A stretch of DNA of 15,192 nt, from assembly GCA_002451755.1 (NCBI GenBank), contig DKDF01000048.1, positions 1 through 15,192 of the forward strand, written 5' to 3'. Each line of letters starts with the position of its first letter. The stretch's first letter is position 1. Positions 1 to 6,599 of the stretch are shown here, one piece after another. The stretch is from Ruminococcaceae bacterium UBA6855. Its GTDB lineage: Bacteria > Bacillota > Clostridia > Oscillospirales > Acutalibacteraceae. Made by a program: the position numbers and the translations under genes. The notes under the pieces were generated by a model. It was given only the letters and a program-made list of their open reading frames with translations, was not told the origin of the DNA and did not search any database.

Positions 1-272
1 GCTCGGCACATTCGCCCGTAAACTCGCTTCGCTCAAACAATACGGGCTCGTGCGTCTTGCTGCGCAAGCCGTTCCCTCGCCTGTCTAAAAAAGCTTTCAA
101 ACACTGCGGCGCGGCTATTGAAAGCCTGATTATCAAAGTCGGCTGAGTTGCTCATTTCTACTTTGCATAAATTCAAGAAACGTGGGCTTGCTTTTGACAT
201 TAAACATAAACTCTTTATTGATAGGCTGTCCCTACAAGGTACGCGGTCTAAAATTTGTGCGGATTTTTGAAA
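1..272. other. Non-coding left edge with inverted repeats
   Basis: No convincing gene is seen here. Three inverted repeats are visible: gcccgta/tacgggc (14-20 with 41-47), a short cttg/caag hairpin near 54-67, and gctttcaa/ttgaaagc (93-100 with 118-125). A 40-codon minus-strand open frame (ATG at 155, stop at 33) has no clear ribosome binding site and no recognisable product, so it is not called as a gene. The segment gagcgaagcga on the minus strand near 23-33 also occurs on the plus strand inside the repeat arrays, suggesting that this edge belongs to the same family of intergenic repeats. From about 156 to 272 I see only low-complexity intergenic DNA. Confidence 0.5.
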
Positions 273-646
273 GGCGAGCGATGTTCTCCACTACAGTCAA
301 CAACAGACATTTTGAGAATTTCATGCCGCTGTCGCAGCATCGGTGCGTCGAGTCGCCGCACCCTACAAGTTCTGCACCAACAAATTTGTACAGATTTCGC
401 AGGCGGATGATATCCGCCCCCGCCGCACACTTTTCACTATTCACTTCGCGGGTGGATAATATCCGCCCCTACTTACTTTGAGCGAAGCGAAATAACCCCT
501 CAGTCTTGGCTTCGCCGAGCCGGCTCCCCTGCAGGGGAGCCAAAAAGCAGGCGAACGATGTTCGCCCATACGGTCTGCAGAACGAGCTTTTCCGAAGATT
601 TCATGCCGCTGTCGCGGCATCGGTGCGTCGAGTCGCCGCGCCCTGC
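273..646. repeat. Composite palindromic intergenic repeat, array A
   Basis: The block is built from recurring modules. Read on the minus strand, most begin with GTAGGG and continue into a hairpin. A c-type module (stem GGCGAAC/GTTCGCC) is degenerate at 273-294 and intact at 550-571. The a-type (stem GGTGCG/CGCACC) lies at 341-366 and 621-646. The b-type (stem GCGGAT/ATCCGC) lies at 402-418 and 450-472. A perfect 20-bp palindrome P lies at 522-541. The a modules are preceded by another small inverted repeat, atgccgc/gcggcat (603-609 with 614-620). The order is c-a-b-b-P-c-a. A second array with the same modules lies at 3545-3836. Short open frames across the block cross the palindromes in several frames and look accidental. 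Its function is unknown; it resembles REP/MITE-like extragenic repeats in organisation. Confidence 0.85.
522..541. repeat. Perfect 20-bp palindrome (module P)
   Basis: ggctcccctg is followed directly by its reverse complement, giving a perfect GC-rich palindrome with a central ctgcag. It follows the segment cagtcttggcttcgcc and is followed by aaaaagcaggcgaacga; both flanks recur around the copy at 3618-3637. As RNA it could fold into a strong hairpin, but no T-tract follows, so it is not called as a terminator. Confidence 0.8.
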
Positions 647-835
647 AAGATGCGAATCAACAATCGTGATGGATTCTGCGGCATATTGGGATTTGCACAT
701 CTCATTCCACGGCACAAACAGCGGTCTGCCGTCTTATAGCATTGTCCATTCCCCAAAGCTTCTTACATTTCGCCTTTAAATGTTAACTGAAATTAAACTA
801 TATTCCCTTTTTCTTTAAACTTCGCTTTTATGCTA
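647..835. other. Intergenic DNA without a recognised feature
   Basis: This is the segment between repeat array A and the promoter of the protease operon. Base composition becomes AT-rich from about 760. I see no gene, RNA or repeat in it. Confidence 0.5.
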
Positions 836-864
836 TTGTTAAATCCCGCGGGGTAGGGTATAAT
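836..864 (+). promoter_or_regulatory. Sigma-A-type promoter of the CPBP-tadA-MBL operon
   Basis: The -35 element ttgtta (836-841, four of six consensus bases) is separated by 17 bp from a perfect TATAAT -10 element (859-864). It lies 32 bp upstream of the ATG at 897, which gives a leader of roughly 25 nt. Confidence 0.75.
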
Positions 865-896
865 TTAATAAGAATTTTAAGTGGAACGGTGAAAGT

Positions 897-1928
897 ATGA
901 CATACGACTCTCAATATAATAACGGAGCGCCCAACGGGTACGGATATCAGCCGGGACCCGCTCAGACTCTCGAGATAAAGCAGCGCGAGAAGCGCCAGAT
1001 AAGAAAGCTCGGCAACATAAGCGGCCTGGGCATATTATTATTCGCCCTGTTCCAGTTCATCGGCGCGGGACTGCTGTTTGCTTTAAATCTCTATGACGAC
1101 TACGCAAACGAGACCGACCGCGGCTATGCAATAGGCGTGCTGATGTCGATTTTCTGTATATTCGTCCCGTTCTTCCTGTCGAGCCTACTGCTCAAAGATA
1201 AGCGTCAGCAGTGCCTGAACTTCGGCAAGCCCTATGACACGCGCCTCATGCTTTTAGCTGTGCCCGCAGGTCTGATGATCTGCATGATAGGCAACTACGC
1301 GACGAATTTTCTTTCGACATTTGTCGAGAGCACGACCGGCATAACTTTTGAATATCCCGATTCGCGCACCCCGACAACGCCGCTCGGCATTGCGATGTAT
1401 CTTATTCAGCTCGCCGTAGTACCTGCGCTCGTTGAGGAATATGCGCTGCGCGGCGTTGTTATGATGCCCGCGCGCAAGTTCGGCAACTGGTTCGCAATTC
1501 TTGTCTCGTCCGCTCTGTTCGGCATGATGCACGGCAACCTCGTCCAGGCTCCGTTCGCGTTTATCGTCGGCATCGGCATCGGATATTTTGTTATAGTCAC
1601 CGGCTCGATGTGGACGGGAGTCATGATACATTTCTGCAACAATATGTTCTCCGGCGTCATCTCGATACTCTATGAATTCCTGCCGGAAAAAACGGTCAAT
1701 CTCATCTATTATATCTGCGTCGCGGTGTTCTTTGCGGCGGGCATAATCTGCCTGATTCTCTTCATGAGAAGGGCGCGCCAGAAGAATATCCAGACGAAAT
1801 TCAGAAAACCGCGCACCGCCCTTTCACGCGGCGAGCGCACGGCGGCATATTTCATAAATGTCCCGATGATAATCTCTATCATCTATCTGCTCTACACGAC
1901 ATATACTTTTATCACATGGCCTTCGTAA
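897..1928 (+). CDS. CPBP-family intramembrane metalloprotease
   Basis: This 343-residue multi-pass membrane protein belongs to the CPBP (CAAX protease and bacteriocin-processing, Abi) family. The conserved motifs are present: EExxxR at E180-E181-R185, a histidine in FGMMHGN (H212), and a second HxxxN-type site (H245, N249). In this family these residues form the metal-dependent active site within the membrane. The first 25 residues are rich in Gly, Tyr, Pro, Asn and Gln and are probably a disordered cytoplasmic tail; a basic segment follows before the first membrane helix at about residue 40. The C-terminal region has another basic loop and a final hydrophobic helix. The ATG at 897 sits just after a strong promoter and behind ggtgaaag, a weak ribosome site. 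It is the first gene of an operon with tadA 15 bp downstream. The substrate is unknown: CPBP members process prenylated proteins or peptides, act in bacteriocin immunity, or have no known role. Confidence 0.85.
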   Translation: MTYDSQYNNGAPNGYGYQPGPAQTLEIKQREKRQIRKLGNISGLGILLFALFQFIGAGLLFALNLYDDYANETDRGYAIGVLMSIFCIFVPFFLSSLLLKDKRQQCLNFGKPYDTRLMLLAVPAGLMICMIGNYATNFLSTFVESTTGITFEYPDSRTPTTPLGIAMYLIQLAVVPALVEEYALRGVVMMPARKFGNWFAILVSSALFGMMHGNLVQAPFAFIVGIGIGYFVIVTGSMWTGVMIHFCNNMFSGVISILYEFLPEKTVNLIYYICVAVFFAAGIICLILFMRRARQKNIQTKFRKPRTALSRGERTAAYFINVPMIISIIYLLYTTYTFITWPS

Positions 1929-1943
1929 CCGGGGAGTGGAAGA

Positions 1944-2396
1944 ATGACTGACAGAGAGCTTATGCAGGCGGCGATCGCGCTTGCACGGGAGGCCGCGGCG
2001 GACGGCGAAGTGCCAGTCGGCGCGGTGGTCACAAGAAACGGAGAGATAGTTTCGGTCGGGCGCAACAGGCGCGAAAAGGACAAAAACGCCCTCGCCCATG
2101 CCGAAATTGAGGCGATAGACAGAGCGTGCAAGGCGCTCGGCGGCTGGCGGCTCTGGGAGTGCGAATTGTTCGTGACGCTCGAACCGTGCCCGATGTGCGC
2201 CGGAGCGATAATAAATTCGCGCATAAAACGCGTGGTGTTCGGGGCATATGACCCGAAGGCGGGCTCGTGCGGATCGGTAAACAACCTGTTTTCTTTTCCG
2301 TATAATCACTCGCCCGAGGTCGAGGGCGGATTCATGCAGGACGAATGCGCCCTGCTTTTGAAGCAGTTCTTTGCCGAGCTGCGCAGGACAAAATAA
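1944..2396 (+). CDS. tadA: tRNA-specific adenosine deaminase TadA
   Basis: TadA deaminates adenosine 34 of tRNA-Arg(ACG) to inosine, allowing one tRNA to read several arginine codons. The 150-residue protein is of normal length. It shows the zinc-dependent deaminase signature: HAE with ligand H52 and proton-shuttle E54, and PCPMC with ligands C82 and C85. The N-terminal segment with EVPVGAVV and the GAxDPKxG segment after the cysteines are typical of TadA rather than free-base or nucleoside deaminases. The start ATG is preceded by ggggagtgg as a ribosome site. It is separated by 15 bp from the protease gene and 22 bp from the MBL-fold gene, so the three are probably cotranscribed. The grouping does not itself suggest a shared pathway; tadA is a housekeeping gene that is often embedded among unrelated genes. 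Confidence 0.95.
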   Translation: MTDRELMQAAIALAREAAADGEVPVGAVVTRNGEIVSVGRNRREKDKNALAHAEIEAIDRACKALGGWRLWECELFVTLEPCPMCAGAIINSRIKRVVFGAYDPKAGSCGSVNNLFSFPYNHSPEVEGGFMQDECALLLKQFFAELRRTK

Positions 2397-2418
2397 ATTC
2401 CCGAAAGGGCTGAAGGAT

Positions 2419-3375
2419 ATGGCAATAAAGGATCTTGCCGAACTCATCAAAAAATTCACTCAGAAAGACAAATTCAAACCCAACGCAGTGCAGGTCATCA
2501 AGGCGGCAAAAAATCCGCCCGCTCCCGCGCAGAACGAGGATATCTCTGTCCCGTCGGGGGGTGAGCGCATCCATTTCCTCAACACCGGGCGCTCGGACTG
2601 CATTCTTCTCCAGAGCGAAAACAAATTCGCTCTCGTTGACTGCGGCGACGCGGAGCACGCGAAGCACACGGCGCGCTATCTCAAAGAAACTGCCGGCGGG
2701 AAGATAAATCTTGATTTTATCGCGATAACGCATCTTCATTCCGGCCATGTCGGCGGACTCGAGACGCTCCTTGATGACAAGGATATAACAATCGGCAAGA
2801 TATATCTCAAGCCGTTTATCAGCCCGAACCTCGCGCAGTGGGACAAGTGTCTCCACGACGGCGACGCGCTGTATAAATCGCTCAGCGAAAAGGCGCAGAG
2901 CATGAACATCCCGGTCATCGGCTGCGTGCCGGACGAGCCGTTTGCGCTGGGCAGCTGGACTCTGCGTTTCTTCAACACCGAGCCCGACTCATATCACAAG
3001 AACATCGGCGAAAACGACAATTCGCTCGCCGTACTCGCCGAGCAGGGCGGCAGGCGTATTCTTTTGGCGGGCGACATGGCGAACGACACGGGCGACCTCG
3101 CGAGGCTTGCGAACGCCGTCGGGCGCATCGACGCGCTGAAAGTCCCCTGCCACGGCGAACGCGCCGTCCCGCAGGAGGTGCTGGACAAGCTCCGCCCCGA
3201 GACGATGATAATCACGAACCGCCTCGCCGAGATATCTGACGATGTGCTCGTCGGCATAATGTCGGCGTTCGGGCGCAAGGCATATTCGACTTCGGACAGC
3301 GGCGGAATCGCCCTCACGCTAACTCACGGCGGGCTTGAAGTCAGCCGCGAGATACAGCTTCGGGAGACGGCATAA
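2419..3375 (+). CDS. ComEC-like metallo-beta-lactamase-fold protein with altered metal site
   Basis: This 318-residue protein has no signal peptide. The start at 2419 is chosen over the in-frame ATG at 2371 because gaaaggg lies 9 nt upstream of it, while 2371 lies inside tadA. A charged N-terminal segment of about 55 residues precedes an MBL domain of the stand-alone ComEC C-terminal type: FLNTGRSDCILL, DCGD, the metal motif, GENDNSLAVL, LLAGDMAND, then LKVPCHGE. The HxHxDH motif reads H105-L-H107-S-G109-H110, so the usual Asp is Gly. In the late motif normally written HHG, the first His is C244. D219 of the GDM motif is kept. Two residues expected at the dinuclear metal site are therefore changed, so hydrolytic activity may be lost or the metal altered. 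It is the last gene of the protease-tadA operon and is followed by a terminator. Substrate unknown. Confidence 0.8.
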   Translation: MAIKDLAELIKKFTQKDKFKPNAVQVIKAAKNPPAPAQNEDISVPSGGERIHFLNTGRSDCILLQSENKFALVDCGDAEHAKHTARYLKETAGGKINLDFIAITHLHSGHVGGLETLLDDKDITIGKIYLKPFISPNLAQWDKCLHDGDALYKSLSEKAQSMNIPVIGCVPDEPFALGSWTLRFFNTEPDSYHKNIGENDNSLAVLAEQGGRRILLAGDMANDTGDLARLANAVGRIDALKVPCHGERAVPQEVLDKLRPETMIITNRLAEISDDVLVGIMSAFGRKAYSTSDSGGIALTLTHGGLEVSREIQLRETA

Positions 3376-3387
3376 AATAAATATAAA

Positions 3388-3429
3388 ACCGCGGAGGCAG
3401 ATATATTCTGTCTCCGCGGTATGATTTTT
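3388..3429 (+). terminator. Rho-independent terminator of the MBL gene
   Basis: The arms accgcggag and ctccgcggt form a 9-bp stem. It extends through a G-U wobble and cag/ctg pairs to 13 bp, around a 7-nt AT loop (3388-3420). A five-T tract follows at 3425-3429. The hairpin starts 12 bp after the stop codon of the MBL gene. The stem is nearly symmetric, but the T-tract supports plus-strand termination. Confidence 0.85.
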
Positions 3430-3544
3430 GCGGGTAGGATTCGATAAAATTTTGTTGCCGAGCCGTTGTTTAATTTTCAAGGTACCCGAATTTGCGGCTC
3501 ATTGCGTCCTGCAAATCCCGCGTCGATACCGCGCATTTTCTTCA

Positions 3545-3836
3545 CGGTCGGAGATATCCACCCCTACTTACTTTGAGCGAGGCAAAGTAAACCCCTCAGT
3601 CTTGGCTTCGCCAATCCGGCTCCCATGCAGGGGAGCCAAAAAGCAGGCGAACGAAGTTCGCCCCTACGGTCGGAATAATAAATTTTGCGAGGATTTCATG
3701 CCGCTCACGCGGCAGCGGTGCGTCGAGTCGCCGCACCCTACAAGCTGCGTGTCAATAAATTTGTACAGACTTCACGGTCGGAGATATCCGCCCCTACTTA
3801 CTTTGAGCGAAGCGAAACAAACCCTGCAGGGGAGCC
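3545..3836. repeat. Composite palindromic intergenic repeat, array B
   Basis: This is the second array of the modules seen at 273-646, here in the order b-P-c-a-b-P'. The b-type copies lie at 3545-3567 and 3775-3797. P lies at 3618-3637, the c-type at 3646-3667 and the a-type at 3716-3741. The final P' (about 3822-3836) keeps only the right half, ctgcaggggagcc, joined directly to the gcgaaacaaac flank, as if about 40 bp had been deleted. The stretch tacttactttgagcga following each b module, and aaaaagcaggcgaacga after P, match array A nearly base for base. The b modules here have weaker stems than in array A. The 115 bp before the array (3430-3544) show nothing recognisable. Open frames through it look accidental. 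Confidence 0.85.
3618..3637. repeat. Module P palindrome, second copy
   Basis: This is the same 20-bp element as at 522-541, with one substitution (ggctcccatg instead of ggctcccctg in the left arm). It keeps the flanks cagtcttggcttcgcc on the left and aaaaagcaggcgaacga on the right. Confidence 0.75.
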
Positions 3837-3855
3837 TAAATAAGATAACACAGCA

Positions 3856-3891
3856 ACAGCCGCAACAATTTTCATGTCGCGGCTGTTTTTT
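3856..3891 (+). terminator. Plus-oriented rho-independent terminator facing the kinase operon
   Basis: The arms acagccgc (3856-3863) and gcggctgt (3879-3886) form an 8-bp stem, extended by aca/tgt after one mismatch around a 7-nt loop. A run of six T follows (3886-3891). The T-tract is on the plus strand, yet no plus-strand gene lies between the terminator at 3388-3429 and this one. It may stop read-through from the left before it runs antisense into the sensor kinase. It may also end a transcript of the repeat array, or serve as a bidirectional terminator for the minus-strand kinase gene ending at 3912. Confidence 0.75.
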
Positions 3892-3911
3892 ATATATTAT
3901 AATAGTATTAT

Positions 3912-5234
3912 TTATGCCCTCGCTGCGAAAACACAGGTGAATATGCCGTCAGTTTCATTCGCCGCCGCGTGTCCGCCGTATTTTTCGGCGGTCTCTTCGA
4001 GAATCTTCAGTCCGTAGCCGTGGTCGCCCGCTCTGTTCTTTTTCTTCTCTTCGTAGTCGGGCGCGACGGCGTTCTCACTGCTGATATATAACATTCCGTC
4101 GTTTTCGTCGACAAAGCTTCTTATCTTTATATATCTGTTCTCTTCGAGAGCTTTCGCCGCATTTATAGCGTTGTCGAATATATTGACATACGCCTTGCAG
4201 ATATCTATCTCTTCGATGTTCAGCTTCTCCGGCACATTGAGGTCAAAGTCATAGGCTATACCGTTTTTTCTGCATTCGTTCGCTTTGTTCGAGGCTATGG
4301 CATTGACGAGCGCGTTTTGGCAGAATTTCTCTATCTTTATCTCCGCCACCTCGTCGCGCAGCTGATAGAGCATCTTCTTCGCCGCCGCACGATCCGCCTC
4401 GCTCCCGCTCTCGACTATCTCGCAGGCAGTCCCGATTATATTCGCGAGGTCATGGCGAAGCTTGCGCGCCTCGTGGCTGTTCTGTTCAACATTCCTGTAA
4501 TATTCAAGGTTCAGCGAGTTCTGATAATCCTTCGCCTTCAGCTCCTCGCGCAGCCGCTCGTTCTGGGACGAACGGAGCATGACATATATCAGCACCGCAT
4601 CGGACAGAAGGCACAGGCACGCCGCTATCGAGAGCAGGATCATCGGTCCGCGCGTCGGGTCGCTGAATATAGTCAGCGGTCTGTCGCCGGTGAACCAGCC
4701 GTCGCGCGAGATGACCACCATGGCGGCATAGAGCACGATTATCTGACTCAGCGGGAAGCAGATAAAAGCCACCATCTGACCGCCGGGTATTTTAAGAGCC
4801 GACTGCCTCTTGTGCCTGATATACACGAACGCCGCAAACGCTGCGGCGAGGCAGAATATATACGGCGTGTCAACTATCGCCGCATTCTGCGGGTCGGTGC
4901 CGATGCCGACCGCAACGGCTATATTCACCGTCACCGCGCCGACTATCGACGCTATGGCGAAAATCATTATTGAGACGAATATCCTTGTGCGCAGCTTGTC
5001 TTTGAAAAACAGCAGAGCCGCAACGAAAAACCAGACTATACCCGCAACAGCCGTCACCGACGGCGCGATGACCTGAACGAACCTCTGCGAAAGGGCGAGC
5101 GCCACAAACGGTATACACGCGCCGAAGAACACGGCATATTTGTTGAACCTCGGCTTGAGCGAGGCGCACAGTGTCACTATCTGGAGCACCGCCGCCGCTC
5201 CGTTGAACACGCACCATATTACAATGTCAAACAT
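3912..5234 (-). CDS. AgrC-like GHKL sensor histidine kinase (copy 1)
   Basis: This 440-residue membrane sensor has an N-terminal half of about 220 residues containing roughly six hydrophobic helices. A short coiled-coil linker (SSQNERLREEL) follows, then a kinase core. The phosphoacceptor box is KLRHDLAN with H261, the N-box is NIFDNAINA (351-359) and the G-box is DHGYGLKIL (404-412). This arrangement is that of the AgrC/BlpH-like GHKL family, whose members often detect peptides and phosphorylate LytTR regulators. The ATG has a good ribosome site (aggag, 5 nt upstream). It lies 33 bp downstream of a paralogous kinase, and 83 of the last 90 residues are identical between the two, whereas the sensor halves are far more divergent. 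It is the last gene of the regulator operon. The ligand is unknown and no precursor peptide gene is visible. Confidence 0.88.
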   Translation of the reverse strand: MFDIVIWCVFNGAAAVLQIVTLCASLKPRFNKYAVFFGACIPFVALALSQRFVQVIAPSVTAVAGIVWFFVAALLFFKDKLRTRIFVSIMIFAIASIVGAVTVNIAVAVGIGTDPQNAAIVDTPYIFCLAAAFAAFVYIRHKRQSALKIPGGQMVAFICFPLSQIIVLYAAMVVISRDGWFTGDRPLTIFSDPTRGPMILLSIAACLCLLSDAVLIYVMLRSSQNERLREELKAKDYQNSLNLEYYRNVEQNSHEARKLRHDLANIIGTACEIVESGSEADRAAAKKMLYQLRDEVAEIKIEKFCQNALVNAIASNKANECRKNGIAYDFDLNVPEKLNIEEIDICKAYVNIFDNAINAAKALEENRYIKIRSFVDENDGMLYISSENAVAPDYEEKKKNRAGDHGYGLKILEETAEKYGGHAAANETDGIFTCVFAARA

Positions 5235-5267
5235 CTTTTCTCCTCTTACTCCCTCTTTGGCCGAACT

Positions 5268-6599
5268 TTATGCCCTCGCTGCGAAAACGCAGGTGAATAT
5301 GCCGTCCGTTTCATTCGCTGCCGCGTGTCCGCTGTATTTTTCGGCTGTCTCCTCGAGGATCTTCAATCCGTAGCCGTGGTCGCCCGTCCGCTTCTTTTTC
5401 TTCTCCTCATAGTCGGGCGCGACGGCGTTTTCGCTGCTGATATATAACATTCCGTCGCTTTTATCGACGAAACTCTTTATTTTTATAAATCTGTTCTCCT
5501 CGAGCGCCTTTGCCGCATTTATCGCGTTATCGAATATGTTGACATATGCCTTGCAGATATCGACATCCTCGATATTCACAAACCTCGGCACATTGAGATC
5601 GAAATCATAGGCGATATCATTCTTCCTGCACTCGTTCGCCTTGTTCGAGGCGATGACATTGACGAGAGTGTTGGGGCAGAACTTCTCTATTTTTATATCC
5701 GCGACCTCCGTTCTGAGCTGGTCGAGCATCCGCTCGGCTGCCTCGCGGTCGACTTCGTTTGAGCTGTGGACTACTTCATATGCCGTCTGAATTATGTTCG
5801 CGAGGTCGTGGCGTATCTTTCTTACTTCGTTGCTGCTGTTTTCGACATTTTTGTAATATTCGAGATTCAGCGCGTTCTGGTAATCTTTTATTCTCAGCTC
5901 CTCGCGCAGCTTCTCGTTCTGCGACGAGCGCACCATGATATAGAGCAAAACGGAGTCGGAGATTATGCACAGAACTGCCGCAACGCAGAGCATTATCATC
6001 GGCGCGCGGGTCGGATCCTCAAGAAACGGCAGCCCTGTATTCTTGTTCCTGAACCAGCCGTAATATGAGATTATCATCATCGCCGCCGCCATGACTATGA
6101 CCTGACTCAGCGGGAAGAAGATGAATGTCGCCATCTGCCCGCTCGGGAGGATCATGTTTTTGTGCTTCTTCATTCTAAGATAAGTAAAACCGCCGAAGAG
6201 CACTATCAGCCCGACCGTATTCGGCAGGGAGACTATATAGGTCATTATGTCGTCATATGGATTGAGCCCGCAGGCGATGCCGCCGGTTATGAGCAGGGCG
6301 GAGACAAGATATGTAAACGACATCAGAACTATCGAGACGAAGAGCCTGGTTCTGAGCTTGTCTTTGAAATAAGCTATTGCCGAAATGAAATAATATGCAA
6401 AAGCGGGAATCTTAAAAAACACCGACGGCACATCGTAGAAATAATGCTGGGCAAGCGCTATTGCCGAAAACGGAATGAGAGTCAAGAAAAAGACCGCATA
6501 GCGGTTGAAGCGCGGGGTGAGGTTCATGCACAAAAACACCACCACGAGCGCTATCGAAAGAAAATTGAACACATACCAGAACGCATCAAAAAATGTCAT
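5268..6599 (-). CDS. AgrC-like GHKL sensor histidine kinase (copy 2)
   Basis: This 443-residue kinase is built like its downstream neighbour. It has about six hydrophobic segments in residues 1-225, a SSQNEKLREEL linker, the H-box KIRHDLAN with H264, the N-box NIFDNAINA (354-362) and the G-box DHGYGLKIL (407-415). All catalytic boxes look intact. The ATG overlaps the stop of the response regulator by four bases (ATGA), indicating translational coupling and a direct partnership with that regulator. Compared with copy 1, the membrane half differs at many positions while the ATP-binding domain is almost the same. This fits gene duplication followed by sensor divergence, or later gene conversion of the 3' half. 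Which of the two kinases drives the regulator, or whether they form heterodimers, cannot be read from the sequence. Confidence 0.88.
   Translation of the reverse strand: MTFFDAFWYVFNFLSIALVVVFLCMNLTPRFNRYAVFFLTLIPFSAIALAQHYFYDVPSVFFKIPAFAYYFISAIAYFKDKLRTRLFVSIVLMSFTYLVSALLITGGIACGLNPYDDIMTYIVSLPNTVGLIVLFGGFTYLRMKKHKNMILPSGQMATFIFFPLSQVIVMAAAMMIISYYGWFRNKNTGLPFLEDPTRAPMIMLCVAAVLCIISDSVLLYIMVRSSQNEKLREELRIKDYQNALNLEYYKNVENSSNEVRKIRHDLANIIQTAYEVVHSSNEVDREAAERMLDQLRTEVADIKIEKFCPNTLVNVIASNKANECRKNDIAYDFDLNVPRFVNIEDVDICKAYVNIFDNAINAAKALEENRFIKIKSFVDKSDGMLYISSENAVAPDYEEKKKKRTGDHGYGLKILEETAEKYSGHAAANETDGIFTCVFAARA

Noticed and set aside
273..646. Possible CRISPR array
   Set aside because: The repeats are of different types, unevenly spaced, and there are no uniform spacers or cas genes. 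The organisation is that of composite extragenic palindromes.
182..779. Several 60-99-codon frames on both strands in array A
   Set aside because: All cross the hairpin modules, overlap one another and share peptide fragments only because the DNA repeats. There is no ribosome site or recognisable domain.
2371..2418. Upstream ATG start for the MBL-fold protein
   Set aside because: It lies within the tadA coding region with no ribosome site. ATG at 2419 has gaaaggg 9 nt upstream and gives a sensible N-terminus.
3428..3940. 170-codon plus-strand open frame across repeat array B
   Set aside because: It runs through palindromic repeats, the terminator at 3856-3891 and the end of the kinase gene, has no ribosome site, and its peptide merely translates the repeat modules also seen in array A.
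4317..4973. 218-codon plus-strand open frame opposite sensor kinase copy 1
   Set aside because: It mirrors a well-supported GHKL kinase. Its composition is rich in Arg, His and Tyr without domain-like pattern, which is typical of a shadow frame.
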